From Microcystis elabens FACHB-917 (GTDB lineage: Bacteria > Cyanobacteriota > Cyanobacteriia > PCC-6307 > Cyanobiaceae): a stretch of 58,466 nt of DNA. The notes under the pieces are model-generated. The model worked only from the letters and a program-made list of their open reading frames with translations, was not told the origin of the DNA and did no database searches. Shown here one piece after another: positions 1-11,652 of this stretch; position 1 is the first letter of the stretch, and the number at the start of each line of letters is the position of its first letter. The stretch covers positions 1 through 58,466 of the forward strand of contig NZ_JACJSZ010000017.1 of the NCBI RefSeq assembly GCF_014698445.1, read 5' to 3'. The translations under genes were made by a program, and so were the position numbers.

Positions 1-280
1 AGATGTCCCAGAAGACGTAGGCCCACTGGGGATCGCGGGGCAGGAAGACGACGCGGGTCTCGGCCGCCGGCCGCGGCGCCGGAGCCATCTCGGCCTCGAT
101 GGCGGCCACCGGCCGGGGAGAGGCCTGCTCGGTGCCTTCGCCCGAGCGATCGGCGATCGCCTCGGCCAGGGAATCCCTGTCCTGGGCGCTGTAGCGCTGG
201 ATCCCCAGGGTCCTGGCGAGCTCGCGCAACTGACGCATGCTGAGACCGGCCAGGTTCGCGAGCGGGTTGGTCCTGGCCAT
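1..280 (-). CDS. DUF4912-type protein, N-terminal part (runs off the window)
   Basis: The first 93 codons are visible and the gene continues past base 1. Residues 1-45 look like a Rho-termination-factor-type N-terminal helix pair (SMRQLRELARTLGI). After an Ala/Pro-rich linker comes VVFLPRDPQWAYVFWDI, the opening of the DUF4912 domain, found in cyanobacteria and firmicutes. Function is unknown. The fusion of a Rho_N-like segment to DUF4912 is the usual architecture. The ATG at 280 is preferred; an out-of-frame ATG lies 5 bases upstream. Confidence 0.75.
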   Translation of the reverse strand, partial: MARTNPLANLAGLSMRQLRELARTLGIQRYSAQDRDSLAEAIADRSGEGTEQASPRPVAAIEAEMAPAPRPAAETRVVFLPRDPQWAYVFWDI

Positions 281-341
281 GCCATTTCAAGAATCGTTAC
301 AGCCCATGATCACCGATGGGATCAGGGCGGGATCACTCCTG

Positions 342-686
342 TCAGAGGATCGCGACATCGCCGGAACCGGTCGGGACCGTCGGCGGCCATAGCACCACCC
401 CCCGCATGGGTTCGATCCCGCGGCGCTCCGGGGGCCGGGTCGGCCGTTCCGGCACGGACGCCAGCACGGCCGAGACCGCCAGCAGCCCCCCCAGCAGCAG
501 CCAGAGCCGCCAGCGGCGCGGCAGGACCAGGGCGCTGCGGCCCCCCTGTCCCCGGCGGCGCGTGCCGTCGGCGACCCGGCGGGCCCTGCCGAGGCCCAGC
601 GGCTCTCCGCAACGGGCGCAGACCATGCGACCCGCCAGGCTGCGGTCGGCCCGCACGGCCCAACTGCCGCACCTCGGACAGCCCAT
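342..686 (-). CDS. Zinc-ribbon membrane protein, uncharacterised
   Basis: A 114-residue protein opening with MGCPRCGSWAVRAD and a second CARCG pair about 20 residues later, which together form a four-cysteine zinc ribbon. A basic stretch and one transmembrane helix follow (about residues 58-75, LWLLLGGLLAVSAVL), then a short Pro-rich tail. Small proteins of this build are common next to housekeeping genes in picocyanobacteria. No function can be assigned. The nested 128- and 193-residue readings in other frames lack these motifs and were not chosen. Confidence 0.65.
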   Translation of the reverse strand: MGCPRCGSWAVRADRSLAGRMVCARCGEPLGLGRARRVADGTRRRGQGGRSALVLPRRWRLWLLLGGLLAVSAVLASVPERPTRPPERRGIEPMRGVVLWPPTVPTGSGDVAIL

Positions 687-726
687 GCCTCACCCGATCC
701 ATCGGCACCCATGCTGACGGAAGGAC

Positions 727-1224
727 CTAGAGCAGCGTCGGATCGGCGCCGGCGGGCCGCTCGGCCGTTGGCAGATCGACCATCAGCCGGAAATCCTCGA
801 ACGCGAAACCCGGCCCCACGCAGCAGTGCGCCAGGCTCCATCGCCCCCGGCTGCGGGCCGCCTGCCACCAGAACGCCGGCACGATCTGCAGAGGGCCGGC
901 CCCCGGATCACCGGCGGCGTCCGGGTCGGCGAGCGAGCCCAGCCGCAGCCGCTCGGCCGTGCCGCCCCGGGGCGGCAGCCGCCAGAGGTCGAGGGGGTCG
1001 CCGCCGGCGTGGTGCCAGACCTCAGCCGCTCCCACCACCTGATGCCAGCGGCTGAGCTGGCCCTCCGTCAGCAGGAAGGCGATCACCGTGAGTCCGGCGC
1101 GCTGCCGCCCGTCGCCGGCCCGGCACACCTGGCCGGGTGAGCGGTGCAGCTCCCGGTACCAGCCCCCCTCCGGGTGGGGCTGCAGGTCGAGGCGGGCGAT
1201 CAGCGCCTCCGGACTGGGGTGCAT
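727..1224 (-). CDS. Cupin domain protein, DUF985 family
   Basis: 165 residues. The family signature HPEGGWYRELHRSPG follows the start, and the body carries the conserved LLTEGQLSRWHQV and EVWHHAGGDPL stretches that build the cupin barrel. The C-terminal QIVPAFWWQAA and HCCVGPGFAFEDF segments also fit DUF985. The frame stays open upstream to 1809, antisense to umuD, but homology starts at MHPSPEALIARL, so the ATG at 1224 is taken. Enzymatic role unknown. The gene is divergent from the umuD homologue, with about 96 bp between them. Confidence 0.8.
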   Translation of the reverse strand: MHPSPEALIARLDLQPHPEGGWYRELHRSPGQVCRAGDGRQRAGLTVIAFLLTEGQLSRWHQVVGAAEVWHHAGGDPLDLWRLPPRGGTAERLRLGSLADPDAAGDPGAGPLQIVPAFWWQAARSRGRWSLAHCCVGPGFAFEDFRLMVDLPTAERPAGADPTLL

Positions 1225-1282
1225 GGCCTGGCGGACGGGAAGGGTCGCTGCCGATGATTCCGCGGCGACGACCAACCGGAGT

Positions 1283-1296
1283 AGAACATCCGTACT
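1283..1296 (+). promoter_or_regulatory. Candidate LexA/SOS box upstream of the UmuD homologue
   Basis: The sequence AGAACATCCGTACT is close to the cyanobacterial LexA consensus RGTACNNNDGTWCB, with 12 of 14 positions matching (T to A in the left half-site, D position C). It is a near-perfect inverted repeat of AGWAC around a 4-base spacer and lies 24 bp before the umuD start, where an SOS operator is expected. Binding is inferred. Confidence 0.5.
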
Positions 1297-1320
1297 GCTC
1301 CGGTTCTCCTGTCCGCTCCG

Positions 1321-1812
1321 ATGCGCCCCCTGCCTCTCCAGACACCGCTGCCCCCACGGGAAGGAGCGGCGGCGCTCTTCTGCCTCCTGGCCACGGAGGC
1401 CGTCAGCGCCGGTTTCCCCAGCCCCGCCGACGATTACGTGGAGGCCCGCATCGACCTCAACCTGGAGCTGATCCCCCGTCCGCTGTCCACCTTCTTCATG
1501 CGCGTCAGCGGCGATGCCATGGGTGGCGACGGCATCGTCGACGGCGACCTGCTGGTGATCGACCGCAGCGTCGATCCCCGGCCCGGCATGGTGGTGGTGG
1601 CGGTGCATGCCGGCGCCTTCCTGCTGCGCCGTCTGGCCCGGCGCGGCGGTGCGCTGTGGCTGGTGGCCAGCGACGGCACCAGTCCGCCCCTGCTGCTCAA
1701 CGGCGCGGAAGGGGGCAGCGCGGAGGGGAGTGACGGTGGGGGGGCCGAACTCTGGGGCGTCGTGATCCACGCCGTGCATCACCTGGCGGGCGCCCCCTCC
1801 AGGCGTCACTGA
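1321..1812 (+). CDS. umuD: UmuD-like S24 family protein lacking the catalytic dyad
   Basis: 163 residues, homologous over its length to UmuD, the autocleaving accessory subunit of DNA polymerase V. The Ala30-Gly31 bond in VSAGFPSPADDYVE matches the UmuD cleavage site, and FMRVSGD, DGDLLVIDR and GVVIHAV match the peptidase core. In an ungapped alignment with E. coli UmuD from memory, Ser60 falls on Ala66 (SGDAM) and Lys97 on Arg103 (FLLRRL). The 37-residue spacing between the pair is kept. Both protease residues are therefore replaced, and self-cleavage is predicted to be lost. No umuC lies beside it. A possible LexA box precedes it. Confidence 0.85.
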   Translation: MRPLPLQTPLPPREGAAALFCLLATEAVSAGFPSPADDYVEARIDLNLELIPRPLSTFFMRVSGDAMGGDGIVDGDLLVIDRSVDPRPGMVVVAVHAGAFLLRRLARRGGALWLVASDGTSPPLLLNGAEGGSAEGSDGGGAELWGVVIHAVHHLAGAPSRRH

Positions 1813-1844
1813 TCGGCAGCGCGGATCGGTGTCACCCGGCGGCG

Positions 1845-2048
1845 TCAGGGATCGGCGCGGCGGGGCATGGCGTGCGGATCGCCGGGCAGCGCAGGAGGGG
1901 CCATCAGCAGACCGCGCCGACGCAACTCGCGGCGGAACTCACCGGCCAGTCCGTCGGCCATCCAGAGCTTGCGCAGGTGGCCGAAGATCACCATGCAGCG
2001 CAGGATGATGGTGATACAGACGAGCACCTGCAGGCAGAGTTTCAGCAC
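1845..2048 (-). CDS. Small putative membrane protein
   Basis: 67 residues: a hydrophobic N-terminal helix (CLQVLVCITIILRCMVIFG) followed by a charged, Arg-rich tail (FRRELRRRG). This looks like a short signal-anchor protein. It is convergent with umuD and divergent from the next gene. I do not recognise the family. It is supported mainly by the clear helix plus basic-tail layout, and no longer reading exists in this interval. Confidence 0.45.
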   Translation of the reverse strand: MLKLCLQVLVCITIILRCMVIFGHLRKLWMADGLAGEFRRELRRRGLLMAPPALPGDPHAMPRRADP

Positions 2049-2185
2049 GATGGAAGCAGGTGCGACGCTGTGCTGGGATCAGCCTAGGGGCGCCGGGCGC
2101 GGCCGGCCGCGCCGGAACGGCGGAAAAGGACCGTCCAGGGGTCATGCTGGGTCGGTGGGCGGTAACGCCGCCGAGGCCTGCGTCG

Positions 2186-2467
2186 ATGATCGAGCCCCTG
2201 CCGGAGCTGAGCACCGCCGAACTGGAGACCCTGCTGGCGGCCCTCGATCCGCTCCTGGACGGCTTCGGCGATGGGGGCTCCTGCCTGGATGATGCCAGCG
2301 CCTTCCTGGAACGGCTGGGCATGGGCCAGCAGGGCAACGGCGGGGGGAGCTCCTCCCCCCTGCTGCAGTGGCTGGAAAGCTGGCGGGCCGCCGGGGGCAA
2401 CCGGGCGACCCTGCGGCTGATGGTGCAGACCCTGCTGACGGAACGGCAGGAGGCGCCGGCCGACTGA
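2186..2467 (+). CDS. Small acidic hypothetical protein
   Basis: 93 residues from the ATG at 2186 (MIEPLPELSTAELETLLAAL), acidic and mostly helical, with a Gly/Ser-rich middle and a helical C-terminus (GNRATLRLMVQTLLTE). The open frame extends upstream to 2060, but that part is Arg/Gly-rich and looks non-coding. It ends 13 bp before the convergent folP. No domain is recognised. It is a plausible lineage-specific cyanobacterial protein. Confidence 0.5.
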   Translation: MIEPLPELSTAELETLLAALDPLLDGFGDGGSCLDDASAFLERLGMGQQGNGGGSSSPLLQWLESWRAAGGNRATLRLMVQTLLTERQEAPAD

Positions 2468-2480
2468 CCCACCGAGCCGG

Positions 2481-3344
2481 TCAGGCGCGGCAGAGGGCAT
2501 CGGCCATGCGGGCCGTCTGCACGATCGGCGCGACGTCATGGACACGAAGCACATCGGCACCGGCGGCGATGGCCTGGCCGCAGACCGCCGCGGTGCCCCA
2601 GAGGCGGGCCCGGGGGCGGGGCTCGGCCAGCACCGCACCGATGAAGCGCTTGCGGGACGGCCCCACCAGCAGGGGGAACCCTTCGTCCCGCAGCCGGCGC
2701 AGGCCCCGCAGCAGGGCGAGGTTGTGGGCGGTGGTCTTGGCGAAGCCCAGCCCCGGATCCCAGAGGATCCGCTCCGGACGCACCCCCGCCGCCAGGGCCC
2801 GATCGGTAGCCCGCAGCAGCTCCTGCCGCACCTCGGCGACCACATCGCGGTAGCTGGCCAGCGCGTCCATCGTGAGGCTGTCGCCGCGGCTGTGCATCAG
2901 CACGCAGGGGCAGTCCGCGGCCGCGACCACCGCCAGCAGGGTGGGATCGCGCCGGCCGGCGCTGACGTCGTTGATCCAGTGGGCCCCGGCGGCCAGGGCG
3001 GCTTCGGCCACCGGTGCGCGGAAGGTGTCGACCGACAGAAGGGGGCCACCGGCCTGAGGAGGCGGCAGGGCCTCCAGAATCAGCCGAAGGGCTGGCAGCA
3101 CCCGGGCGATCTCCGCCGCGGCGTCGATCTCGCTCGCCCCGGGCCGGGTGCTCTGCCCCCCGAGATCGAGCAGGTCGGCCCCCTGGTGGTGCAGCAGCCG
3201 GGCCCGGCGCACGGCGGCCTCGGGGGCCTCGTAACGGCCGCCGTCGCTGAAGGAATCGGGGGTGAGGTTGAGGACCCCCATCACGAGGGTGCGGTCCCCC
3301 CAGCGGAAACCGGACGGGGCGGCGACGGGGCCGGCGGAGCTCAC
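2481..3344 (-). CDS. folP: Dihydropteroate synthase
   Basis: 287 residues, the usual length. It condenses 7,8-dihydropterin pyrophosphate with p-aminobenzoate in folate synthesis. All signature elements are present in order: MGVLNLTPDSFSDGG, DLGGQSTRPGASEI, INDVSAGR, LMHSRGD, GLGFAKTTAHNLALL and the phosphate-binding GPSRKRFIG. The start is GTG at 3344. It lies 35 bp downstream of tpiA on the same strand, and the S4-protein/tpiA/folP order suggests one transcription unit. Confidence 0.97.
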   Translation of the reverse strand: MSSAGPVAAPSGFRWGDRTLVMGVLNLTPDSFSDGGRYEAPEAAVRRARLLHHQGADLLDLGGQSTRPGASEIDAAAEIARVLPALRLILEALPPPQAGGPLLSVDTFRAPVAEAALAAGAHWINDVSAGRRDPTLLAVVAAADCPCVLMHSRGDSLTMDALASYRDVVAEVRQELLRATDRALAAGVRPERILWDPGLGFAKTTAHNLALLRGLRRLRDEGFPLLVGPSRKRFIGAVLAEPRPRARLWGTAAVCGQAIAAGADVLRVHDVAPIVQTARMADALCRA

Positions 3345-3379
3345 GGCGATCGGAGGCGATCGGAGCGGTGACGGGGGGC

Positions 3380-4141
3380 TCAGGCCGCCACCGGCACCTG
3401 GTAGTTGGCGATGCGGGCGAAGCTGACCGGATCGAGGGAGGCGCCCCCCACCAGCACACCATCGATGTCGCTCTGGGCCATCAGCAGGTCGATGGTGGCG
3501 GGATTGACCGAACCGCCGTACTGCACCACCACCTCGGGATGGCCCACCCAGCCGCGGATCAGGGCGCAGATGCGGTTGGCCTCCTCGGCGGCGCAGGTCT
3601 TGCCGGTGCCGATCGCCCAGATGGGCTCGTAGGCCACGATCAGGCGCAGCGGGTCGATGCCCTCCAGGCCCTGCTCCACCTGGCGGTGGATCACCCGCTC
3701 GGTCTCGCGGGCCTCGCGCTGGTCGTCGCTCTCGCCCACGCAGAGGATCGGGATCAGACCCGAATTCTGCGCGGTGCGGGCCCGCAGGTTGATCTGCTCG
3801 TCGGTTTCGCTGAAATACTTTCGTGGCTCGCTGTGACCCACGATGGCGTGGGTGACGCCATGCTCGAGCAGCATCGGCGCCGAGATCATGCCGGTGTAGG
3901 CGCCGCTGGTCTCCCAGTGCACGTTCTGGGCGGCGATGGCGACACCGGCGCCGGCCAGGTGACGGCAGAGGGTGGGGATCGCCGTGAACGGCGGCGCCAG
4001 CACCACCTCCCGGTCGTCGGGCAGATCGGCGATCAGGGGCAGGAACCTGGCCGCGAACGCCCGCGCCTCGGCGCAGGTCATGTGCATCTTCCAGTTGCCT
4101 GCGATGACGGCCTTGCGCACGTGGTCTCCCGGCAGCGACAT
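3380..4141 (-). CDS. tpiA: Triosephosphate isomerase
   Basis: 253 residues. It interconverts dihydroxyacetone phosphate and glyceraldehyde 3-phosphate in the Calvin cycle and glycolysis. GNWKMH carries the catalytic Lys, [11 protein letters not shown] the catalytic His, and [13 protein letters not shown] the catalytic Glu and the lid loop. [11 protein letters not shown] and [11 protein letters not shown] bind phosphate. The ATG at 4141 adds a few residues before the usual start of homology ([13 protein letters not shown]), so a slightly later start is possible. It is followed by folP. Confidence 0.97.
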   Translation of the reverse strand: MSLPGDHVRKAVIAGNWKMHMTCAEARAFAARFLPLIADLPDDREVVLAPPFTAIPTLCRHLAGAGVAIAAQNVHWETSGAYTGMISAPMLLEHGVTHAIVGHSEPRKYFSETDEQINLRARTAQNSGLIPILCVGESDDQREARETERVIHRQVEQGLEGIDPLRLIVAYEPIWAIGTGKTCAAEEANRICALIRGWVGHPEVVVQYGGSVNPATIDLLMAQSDIDGVLVGGASLDPVSFARIANYQVPVAA

Positions 4142-4151
4142 TCGAGGCAGG

Positions 4152-4370
4152 TTAAGGCGTGGGGCCGCCGTCCCCCCCTCGATCCCGCCGCGGGGAGAGC
4201 ATCAGCACCTCCCGGCCGTCGATGGCGACGGCATCCCCCGGTGCCAGCTGGCGACCGCGCCGGGTCTCGATGGCGCCGTTGACGGTCACGTCCCCCCGCT
4301 GGATGCGCTGCTTGGCCTCGCCGCCGGTGCCGACGAGGCCCTGCCATTTGAGGAACTGATCCAGCTTCAC
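4152..4370 (-). CDS. S4-domain RNA-binding protein (YaaA/RlbA-like)
   Basis: 72 residues from a GTG at 4370, read as [20 protein letters not shown]. This matches the small S4-like family whose members bind RNA and associate with ribosomes. The core continues as [21 protein letters not shown] with a basic tail. The frame runs open far upstream, antisense to the ABC exporter, but homology begins at the GTG, so the longer reading is rejected. It ends 10 bp before tpiA begins on the same strand and probably shares its mRNA. Confidence 0.8.
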   Translation of the reverse strand: MKLDQFLKWQGLVGTGGEAKQRIQRGDVTVNGAIETRRGRQLAPGDAVAIDGREVLMLSPRRDRGGDGGPTP

Positions 4371-4409
4371 CGTCGGGGGGCGCCCGGAGAGCGCTGATAG
4401 GGTTCGTTG

Positions 4410-6149
4410 ATGCTTGCACCCTCGCCGGCCGGTTTCCGCAGGCTCTGGCCGCTGCTGAAGCCCCACCGGCGACCCCTGCTGCTGGGGGGGGTGTGCATGC
4501 TGGTGTTCGTGGCCTGCTGGCCCCTGCTGGCCTGGCTGGCGGGTCAGCTCATCCCGGCCATCGGCGCCGGCGATTTCTCCAAGGTGCTGCGGACCGTGGC
4601 GGCGGCCCTGGCGGTGTTCCTGGTGCAGAAGATCGCCCAGTTCGGCCAGGACACCCTGCTGGCGGGCCCGGCCCTGCGGGTCAGCCAGGAGCTGCGGCGC
4701 CAGCTGTTCGCGCGCCTGCAGCGGCTCGACTTCGCCGCCCTGGAGAAACTCTCCGCCGGGGATCTCACCTACCGGCTCACCGAGGACGCCGACCGGGTCG
4801 GGGAGGTGATCTACAAGACCATTCAGGACACCACCCCCAGCGCCCTGCAGCTGGTGGTGGTGCTGGGCTACATGATCTGGCTGGACTGGCCCCTGGCCCT
4901 GGCCACCCTGCTGCTGGCCCCGCTGGTGGCCCTGATGGTGAGCGCCTTCGGGGCCCGGGTGATGACCGCCGCCGAGCGCAGCCAGAAACAGGTGAGCGAC
5001 CTGGCAGCCCTGCTGGGGGAGGCGATCGGCGGACTTCCCCTGGTGAGGGCCTTCGCCGCCGAACCCTGGCTGCAGGAACGGTTCGACACCGAGATCGACC
5101 TGCACCGGCGCGCCCGTTACCGCACCCTGGAGCTGCTGGCGCTGCAGCATCCGGTGGTGGGCTTCATCGAAGCGGCCGGCATCCTCTCGGTGCTGCTGAT
5201 CGGTGCGGCCCGGATCAAGGCCGGCGGCCTCGACAGCCAGGGCTTCAGCAGCTACGTGGCGGCCCTGCTGATGCTGATCGATCCGATCTCCCACCTCACC
5301 ACCAACTTCAACGAGTTCCAGCAGGGCCAGGCCTCGCTGCGGCGGCTGCGGGCGATCGAGTCCGAGCCGGTCGAACCCCCCGACCACCCCGGGGCCAGGC
5401 CCCTGGGGACCGTCTCCGGGGAGCTGGTGCTGGACGGGGTGAGCTTCGGCTACAAGAGAGGCAGCCCGGTGCTGCGCCAGCTCGATCTCCATATCCGTCC
5501 CGGCCAGGTGGTGGCGCTGGTGGGACCCTCCGGCGCCGGCAAGAGCACCCTGTTCTCCCTGCTGCTGCGCTTCAACACCGCCCAGAGCGGCCGCGTGCTG
5601 CTCGACGGCCAGAACCTGGCCGACCTGCGGGCCCGCGACCTGCGCCGGGCCGTGGCCCTTGTGCCCCAGCAGAGCAGCGTCTTCTCCGGCACCGTGGCCG
5701 AGGCGATCGCCTTCGGCCGCGAAGCGAACCGGGAGGAGATCCGTCAGGCCGCCCGCCTGGCCAACGCGGCCGACTTCATCGAGCGCCTCCCCGGCGGCTA
5801 CGACAGCCGGCTGGAGGAGAGGGGCAGCAACTTCTCCGGAGGGCAGCTGCAGCGGCTGGCGATCGCCCGGGCCGTGCTCGGCAACCCCGCGGTGATGCTC
5901 CTGGACGAAGCCACCAGCGCCCTGGATGCCGAAGCCGAGGAAGCGGTGCAGCAGGGCCTGCAGCAGGCCATGGCCGGCCGCACCGTGCTCGTGATCGCCC
6001 ACCGGCTGGCCACCGTGCAGGAGGCGGATCTGATCGTGGTGCTCGACGGCGGCCGCATCGTCCAGCAGGGCAGCCACGACGCCCTCATGGCCAGCGGCGG
6101 CCGCTACCGCGAGCTGTGCGAACGGCAGTTCATCCGTCTGGAGGCCTGA
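4410..6149 (+). CDS. ABC exporter, fused permease and ATPase (MsbA type)
   Basis: 579 residues, a half-transporter expected to dimerise. Residues 1-320 form a six-helix transmembrane domain. The nucleotide-binding domain follows with Walker A GPSGAGKST, Q-loop VPQQSSVF, signature NFSGGQLQRLAIARA, Walker B VMLLDEATSALD and H-loop IAHRLATV. The family exports lipids, lipid A, peptides or drugs; the substrate here cannot be told. An ATG at 4410 directly follows an in-frame TTG and is preferred. It is divergent from the S4 gene, with the starts about 40 bp apart. Confidence 0.93.
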   Translation: MLAPSPAGFRRLWPLLKPHRRPLLLGGVCMLVFVACWPLLAWLAGQLIPAIGAGDFSKVLRTVAAALAVFLVQKIAQFGQDTLLAGPALRVSQELRRQLFARLQRLDFAALEKLSAGDLTYRLTEDADRVGEVIYKTIQDTTPSALQLVVVLGYMIWLDWPLALATLLLAPLVALMVSAFGARVMTAAERSQKQVSDLAALLGEAIGGLPLVRAFAAEPWLQERFDTEIDLHRRARYRTLELLALQHPVVGFIEAAGILSVLLIGAARIKAGGLDSQGFSSYVAALLMLIDPISHLTTNFNEFQQGQASLRRLRAIESEPVEPPDHPGARPLGTVSGELVLDGVSFGYKRGSPVLRQLDLHIRPGQVVALVGPSGAGKSTLFSLLLRFNTAQSGRVLLDGQNLADLRARDLRRAVALVPQQSSVFSGTVAEAIAFGREANREEIRQAARLANAADFIERLPGGYDSRLEERGSNFSGGQLQRLAIARAVLGNPAVMLLDEATSALDAEAEEAVQQGLQQAMAGRTVLVIAHRLATVQEADLIVVLDGGRIVQQGSHDALMASGGRYRELCERQFIRLEA

Positions 6150-6219
6150 GGGCCGTGCTGCCGGCCCGGGAAAGCGGCCGGCCCGGCACCTAGGCTGATC
6201 CGGCACCGAGCCCAGAGCC

Positions 6220-6450
6220 TTGCAGACCCCCAGCCAGCAGCCGCCCGTGCTGACCTTCGAGGGCAAGCGTTACGACCTCAACGGCCTGCCGGATGACGTC
6301 AAGGAGATGGTGCGGGGCATGCAGGTGGCCGATGCCCAGTTGCGCATGCATGAGGACACCCTCAAGGTCCTGGCGGTGGGCCGCCAGGCGATGGCCATGC
6401 AGCTGAACGAGCGGCTGCAGGGCATCCCGACCCTGGACGAGCCGGCCTGA
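6220..6450 (+). CDS. DUF6447 family protein
   Basis: 76 residues starting with TTG at 6220. The core PVLTFEGKRYDLNGLPDD, then EMVRGMQVADAQLRMHEDTL and VGRQAMAMQLNERL, is the pattern of the small DUF6447 family common in marine and freshwater picocyanobacteria. It is predicted to be soluble and helical. Function unknown. It follows the ABC exporter by 70 bp on the same strand and is convergent with the next gene. Confidence 0.8.
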   Translation: MQTPSQQPPVLTFEGKRYDLNGLPDDVKEMVRGMQVADAQLRMHEDTLKVLAVGRQAMAMQLNERLQGIPTLDEPA

Positions 6451-6472
6451 GGCCGGCCCGGGCCGGGGGCCC

Positions 6473-7150
6473 TCAGCCGAGGGGGGCCAGATCCTCGAAG
6501 CGGAACACCTGGCGGCCGGCCGGGGTGTCGCCGTGGGCGTCGGTCTCCACCACCCGCTCGCTCAGCACCCAGGGGCCCACGCCCGCCAGGGGCACGAAGG
6601 TGTCGGTGAAGCGGCTGGTGCCGCCGCGGGCCTCGCCGGTGGCCGGGTCGCTGTAGCGGCTGGTGTAGGTGCGGCTGAGGTAGCCGCTGCCGGTGTCAGT
6701 GATGCTCTCGGTGAAGATCGTCACCACGGTGCCGTGGATGTGGCGGTGCACCATCGTCACCACGTTGTCCTTGATGCGGTAGCGGTCGCCCTCCGCCTTG
6801 CCGCCCATGATCACCTCGGTCCCGACCGCATCGGTCCCGCCGGCGGTGAAGGTGTTGGCGCCGTGGGTCTGCTCGAAGGGGCGCCGCACCCGGTGGATCG
6901 CCACCTCCCACAGCTGGGAGGCCACCGCCTTGTGCACCTCCTCGTCGCTGAGGCCCTCCACCGTCGCCTTGAGGTCGGCGCCCACCTGGAAGGTGCCCTC
7001 GAGGCGCCGGTCGCCCTGCTCCCAGACGCAGCGGCCCCGATAGCCGCCGAAGCCCGGCTCCCAGGTGTAGCGGTTCTCGTAGGCGGCGCGGAAAGCCTCG
7101 CGCAGGTCGGTGCCGGGGGCGATGGGCTGGGCGGCCAGGGTGCTGGTCAC
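6473..7150 (-). CDS. DUF3386 family protein
   Basis: 225 residues starting with GTG at 7150. The layout fits DUF3386, a cyanobacterial and plant-lineage family of unknown function: an N-terminal REAFRAAYENRYTW, then FQVGADLKATVEGL, then a long beta-rich half (TMVHRHIHGTVVTIFTES, GYLSRTYTSRY, VLSERVVETDAHGD). It has no signal peptide. It lies 22 bp downstream of carB on the same strand. Confidence 0.8.
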   Translation of the reverse strand: MTSTLAAQPIAPGTDLREAFRAAYENRYTWEPGFGGYRGRCVWEQGDRRLEGTFQVGADLKATVEGLSDEEVHKAVASQLWEVAIHRVRRPFEQTHGANTFTAGGTDAVGTEVIMGGKAEGDRYRIKDNVVTMVHRHIHGTVVTIFTESITDTGSGYLSRTYTSRYSDPATGEARGGTSRFTDTFVPLAGVGPWVLSERVVETDAHGDTPAGRQVFRFEDLAPLG

Positions 7151-7172
7151 GGGGTCACGGGCAATCGGGCGT

Positions 7173-10496
<3,324 letters not shown>

Positions 10497-10617
10497 AGGG
10501 CGTGGTAGGCAAACCCGCCCAGCCTCTCACGGTCGCCGTCCCGACCGGCCCGCTGGCGCCGCTGGCGCCGCAGGCAATCGCTAATCTGACGGAACACCAT
10601 CGCCCGAGACGCCGCCG

Positions 10618-11253
10618 ATGAGCGAACTCCAGCGCCTGAAGGGGCTGCTGCCCCCTGAGATGCAGAGCTGGGTGTTCGTCGAAGCGGCCGCCTCCGTCGA
10701 TCCCCCCCTGATCACCATCGAGGAGATCGGCCGCGACGAGGTGGAGATCCAGGTGGATCTCGAGAAATGGGACGCCCTCGCCCTCGACCACCGCAACCTG
10801 CTCTTCTGGCATGAGGTGGGCCGCATCCAGAACGACGCCATTCCCCGCGACGGCTGGGAGATGGCGGCACTGGCCATCGGCCTGGGCGGCGCCATCGGCG
10901 AGCTGTGGGTGCAGGACGGCCTGCTGCTGGTGATGGCCCTTGGGCTCTCGGGCTTCGCCGGCTACCGCCTCTACCTCAAGAACAATTCCGAGAAGCGTCT
11001 CCAGGACGCGATCCTGGCCGACGAGCGGGCCATCGATCTGGCCTGCCGCTTCGGCTACAGCCTGCCCAATGCCTACAAGAGCCTGGGGGGTGCCCTCAAG
11101 GAGCTGGTGGAGCAGACCCGCAAGAAGCGCCGCCGCACCTTTTACGAAGATCGCCTTGAGGCCCTGCGCAAGAGCGCCGGCAAGGCCAGGGCCGAGATGG
11201 CCCAGCAGCAGGGCTCCCGCCATTCGGTCACCAGCGAGAACGTCTATGGCTGA
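10618..11253 (+). CDS. DUF3318 domain protein
   Basis: 211 residues of the cyanobacterial DUF3318 family. The N-terminal half (LKGLLPPEMQSWVFVEA, QVDLEKWDALALDHRNLLFWHEVGRI) precedes one or two hydrophobic segments (about residues 80-115), and then a long basic helical part containing KKRRRTFYEDRLEALRKS. It is probably a membrane-associated protein. The stop overlaps the rsfS start by 8 bases, so the two are likely co-translated. Upstream neighbour carB is divergent. Confidence 0.85.
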   Translation: MSELQRLKGLLPPEMQSWVFVEAAASVDPPLITIEEIGRDEVEIQVDLEKWDALALDHRNLLFWHEVGRIQNDAIPRDGWEMAALAIGLGGAIGELWVQDGLLLVMALGLSGFAGYRLYLKNNSEKRLQDAILADERAIDLACRFGYSLPNAYKSLGGALKELVEQTRKKRRRTFYEDRLEALRKSAGKARAEMAQQQGSRHSVTSENVYG

Positions 11254-11641
11254 TGCCGACAGCCGCGCCCTCGCCCTGCTTGCCGCCGAGGCCTGCGACG
11301 ATCGCAAGGCCGTCGACATCCGCCTGATCCGGGTGGACGAGGTCTCGTCCCTGGCCGACTGGTTCGTGATCTGCAGCGGCCTCAGCGACGTGCAGGTGCG
11401 AGCCATCGCCCGATCGGTGGAGGACCGCCTCGAAACCGACGCCTCCCGTCTGCCCCTGCGGCGGGAAGGCCAGAGCGAGGGCCGCTGGGTGCTGCTTGAT
11501 TACGGCGAGCTGATCGTGCACGTGCTCACGCCCCAGGAGCGCAGCTACTACGACCTCGAGTCCTTCTGGGGGCATGGCGAGCAGGAGCGCTACGTCGGTG
11601 CTCCCGTCGAGGTGGGCGGCGCCGGCTCCGTCGCCGGCTGA
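11246..11641 (+). CDS. rsfS: Ribosome silencing factor RsfS/RsfA (Iojap)
   Basis: 131 residues. It binds uL14 on the large ribosomal subunit and blocks subunit joining under nutrient limitation. Family hallmarks are KAVDIRLIRV, SSLADWFVICSG, SDVQVRAIARSVED, EGRWVLLDYGELIVHV and the C-terminal YYDLESFWG. The ATG at 11246 lies inside the end of the DUF3318 gene (8-base overlap). The frame is open further upstream, but homology begins here. Confidence 0.93.
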   Translation: MADADSRALALLAAEACDDRKAVDIRLIRVDEVSSLADWFVICSGLSDVQVRAIARSVEDRLETDASRLPLRREGQSEGRWVLLDYGELIVHVLTPQERSYYDLESFWGHGEQERYVGAPVEVGGAGSVAG

Positions 11642-11652
11642 GGGGGGAAGGC

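Noticed and set aside
4152..6266. 704-codon open frame antisense to the ABC exporter
   Set aside because: It is His/Gln/Gly-rich with no domain, which is typical of the shadow frame of a high-GC gene. Only its last 72 codons (the S4 protein) are real.
6447..6476. GC-rich hairpin CTGAGGCC/GGGCCCTCAG between DUF6447 and DUF3386
   Set aside because: It has a bulge and no T-run on either side. In sequence of about 70% GC such pairing is common, so it is not called a terminator.
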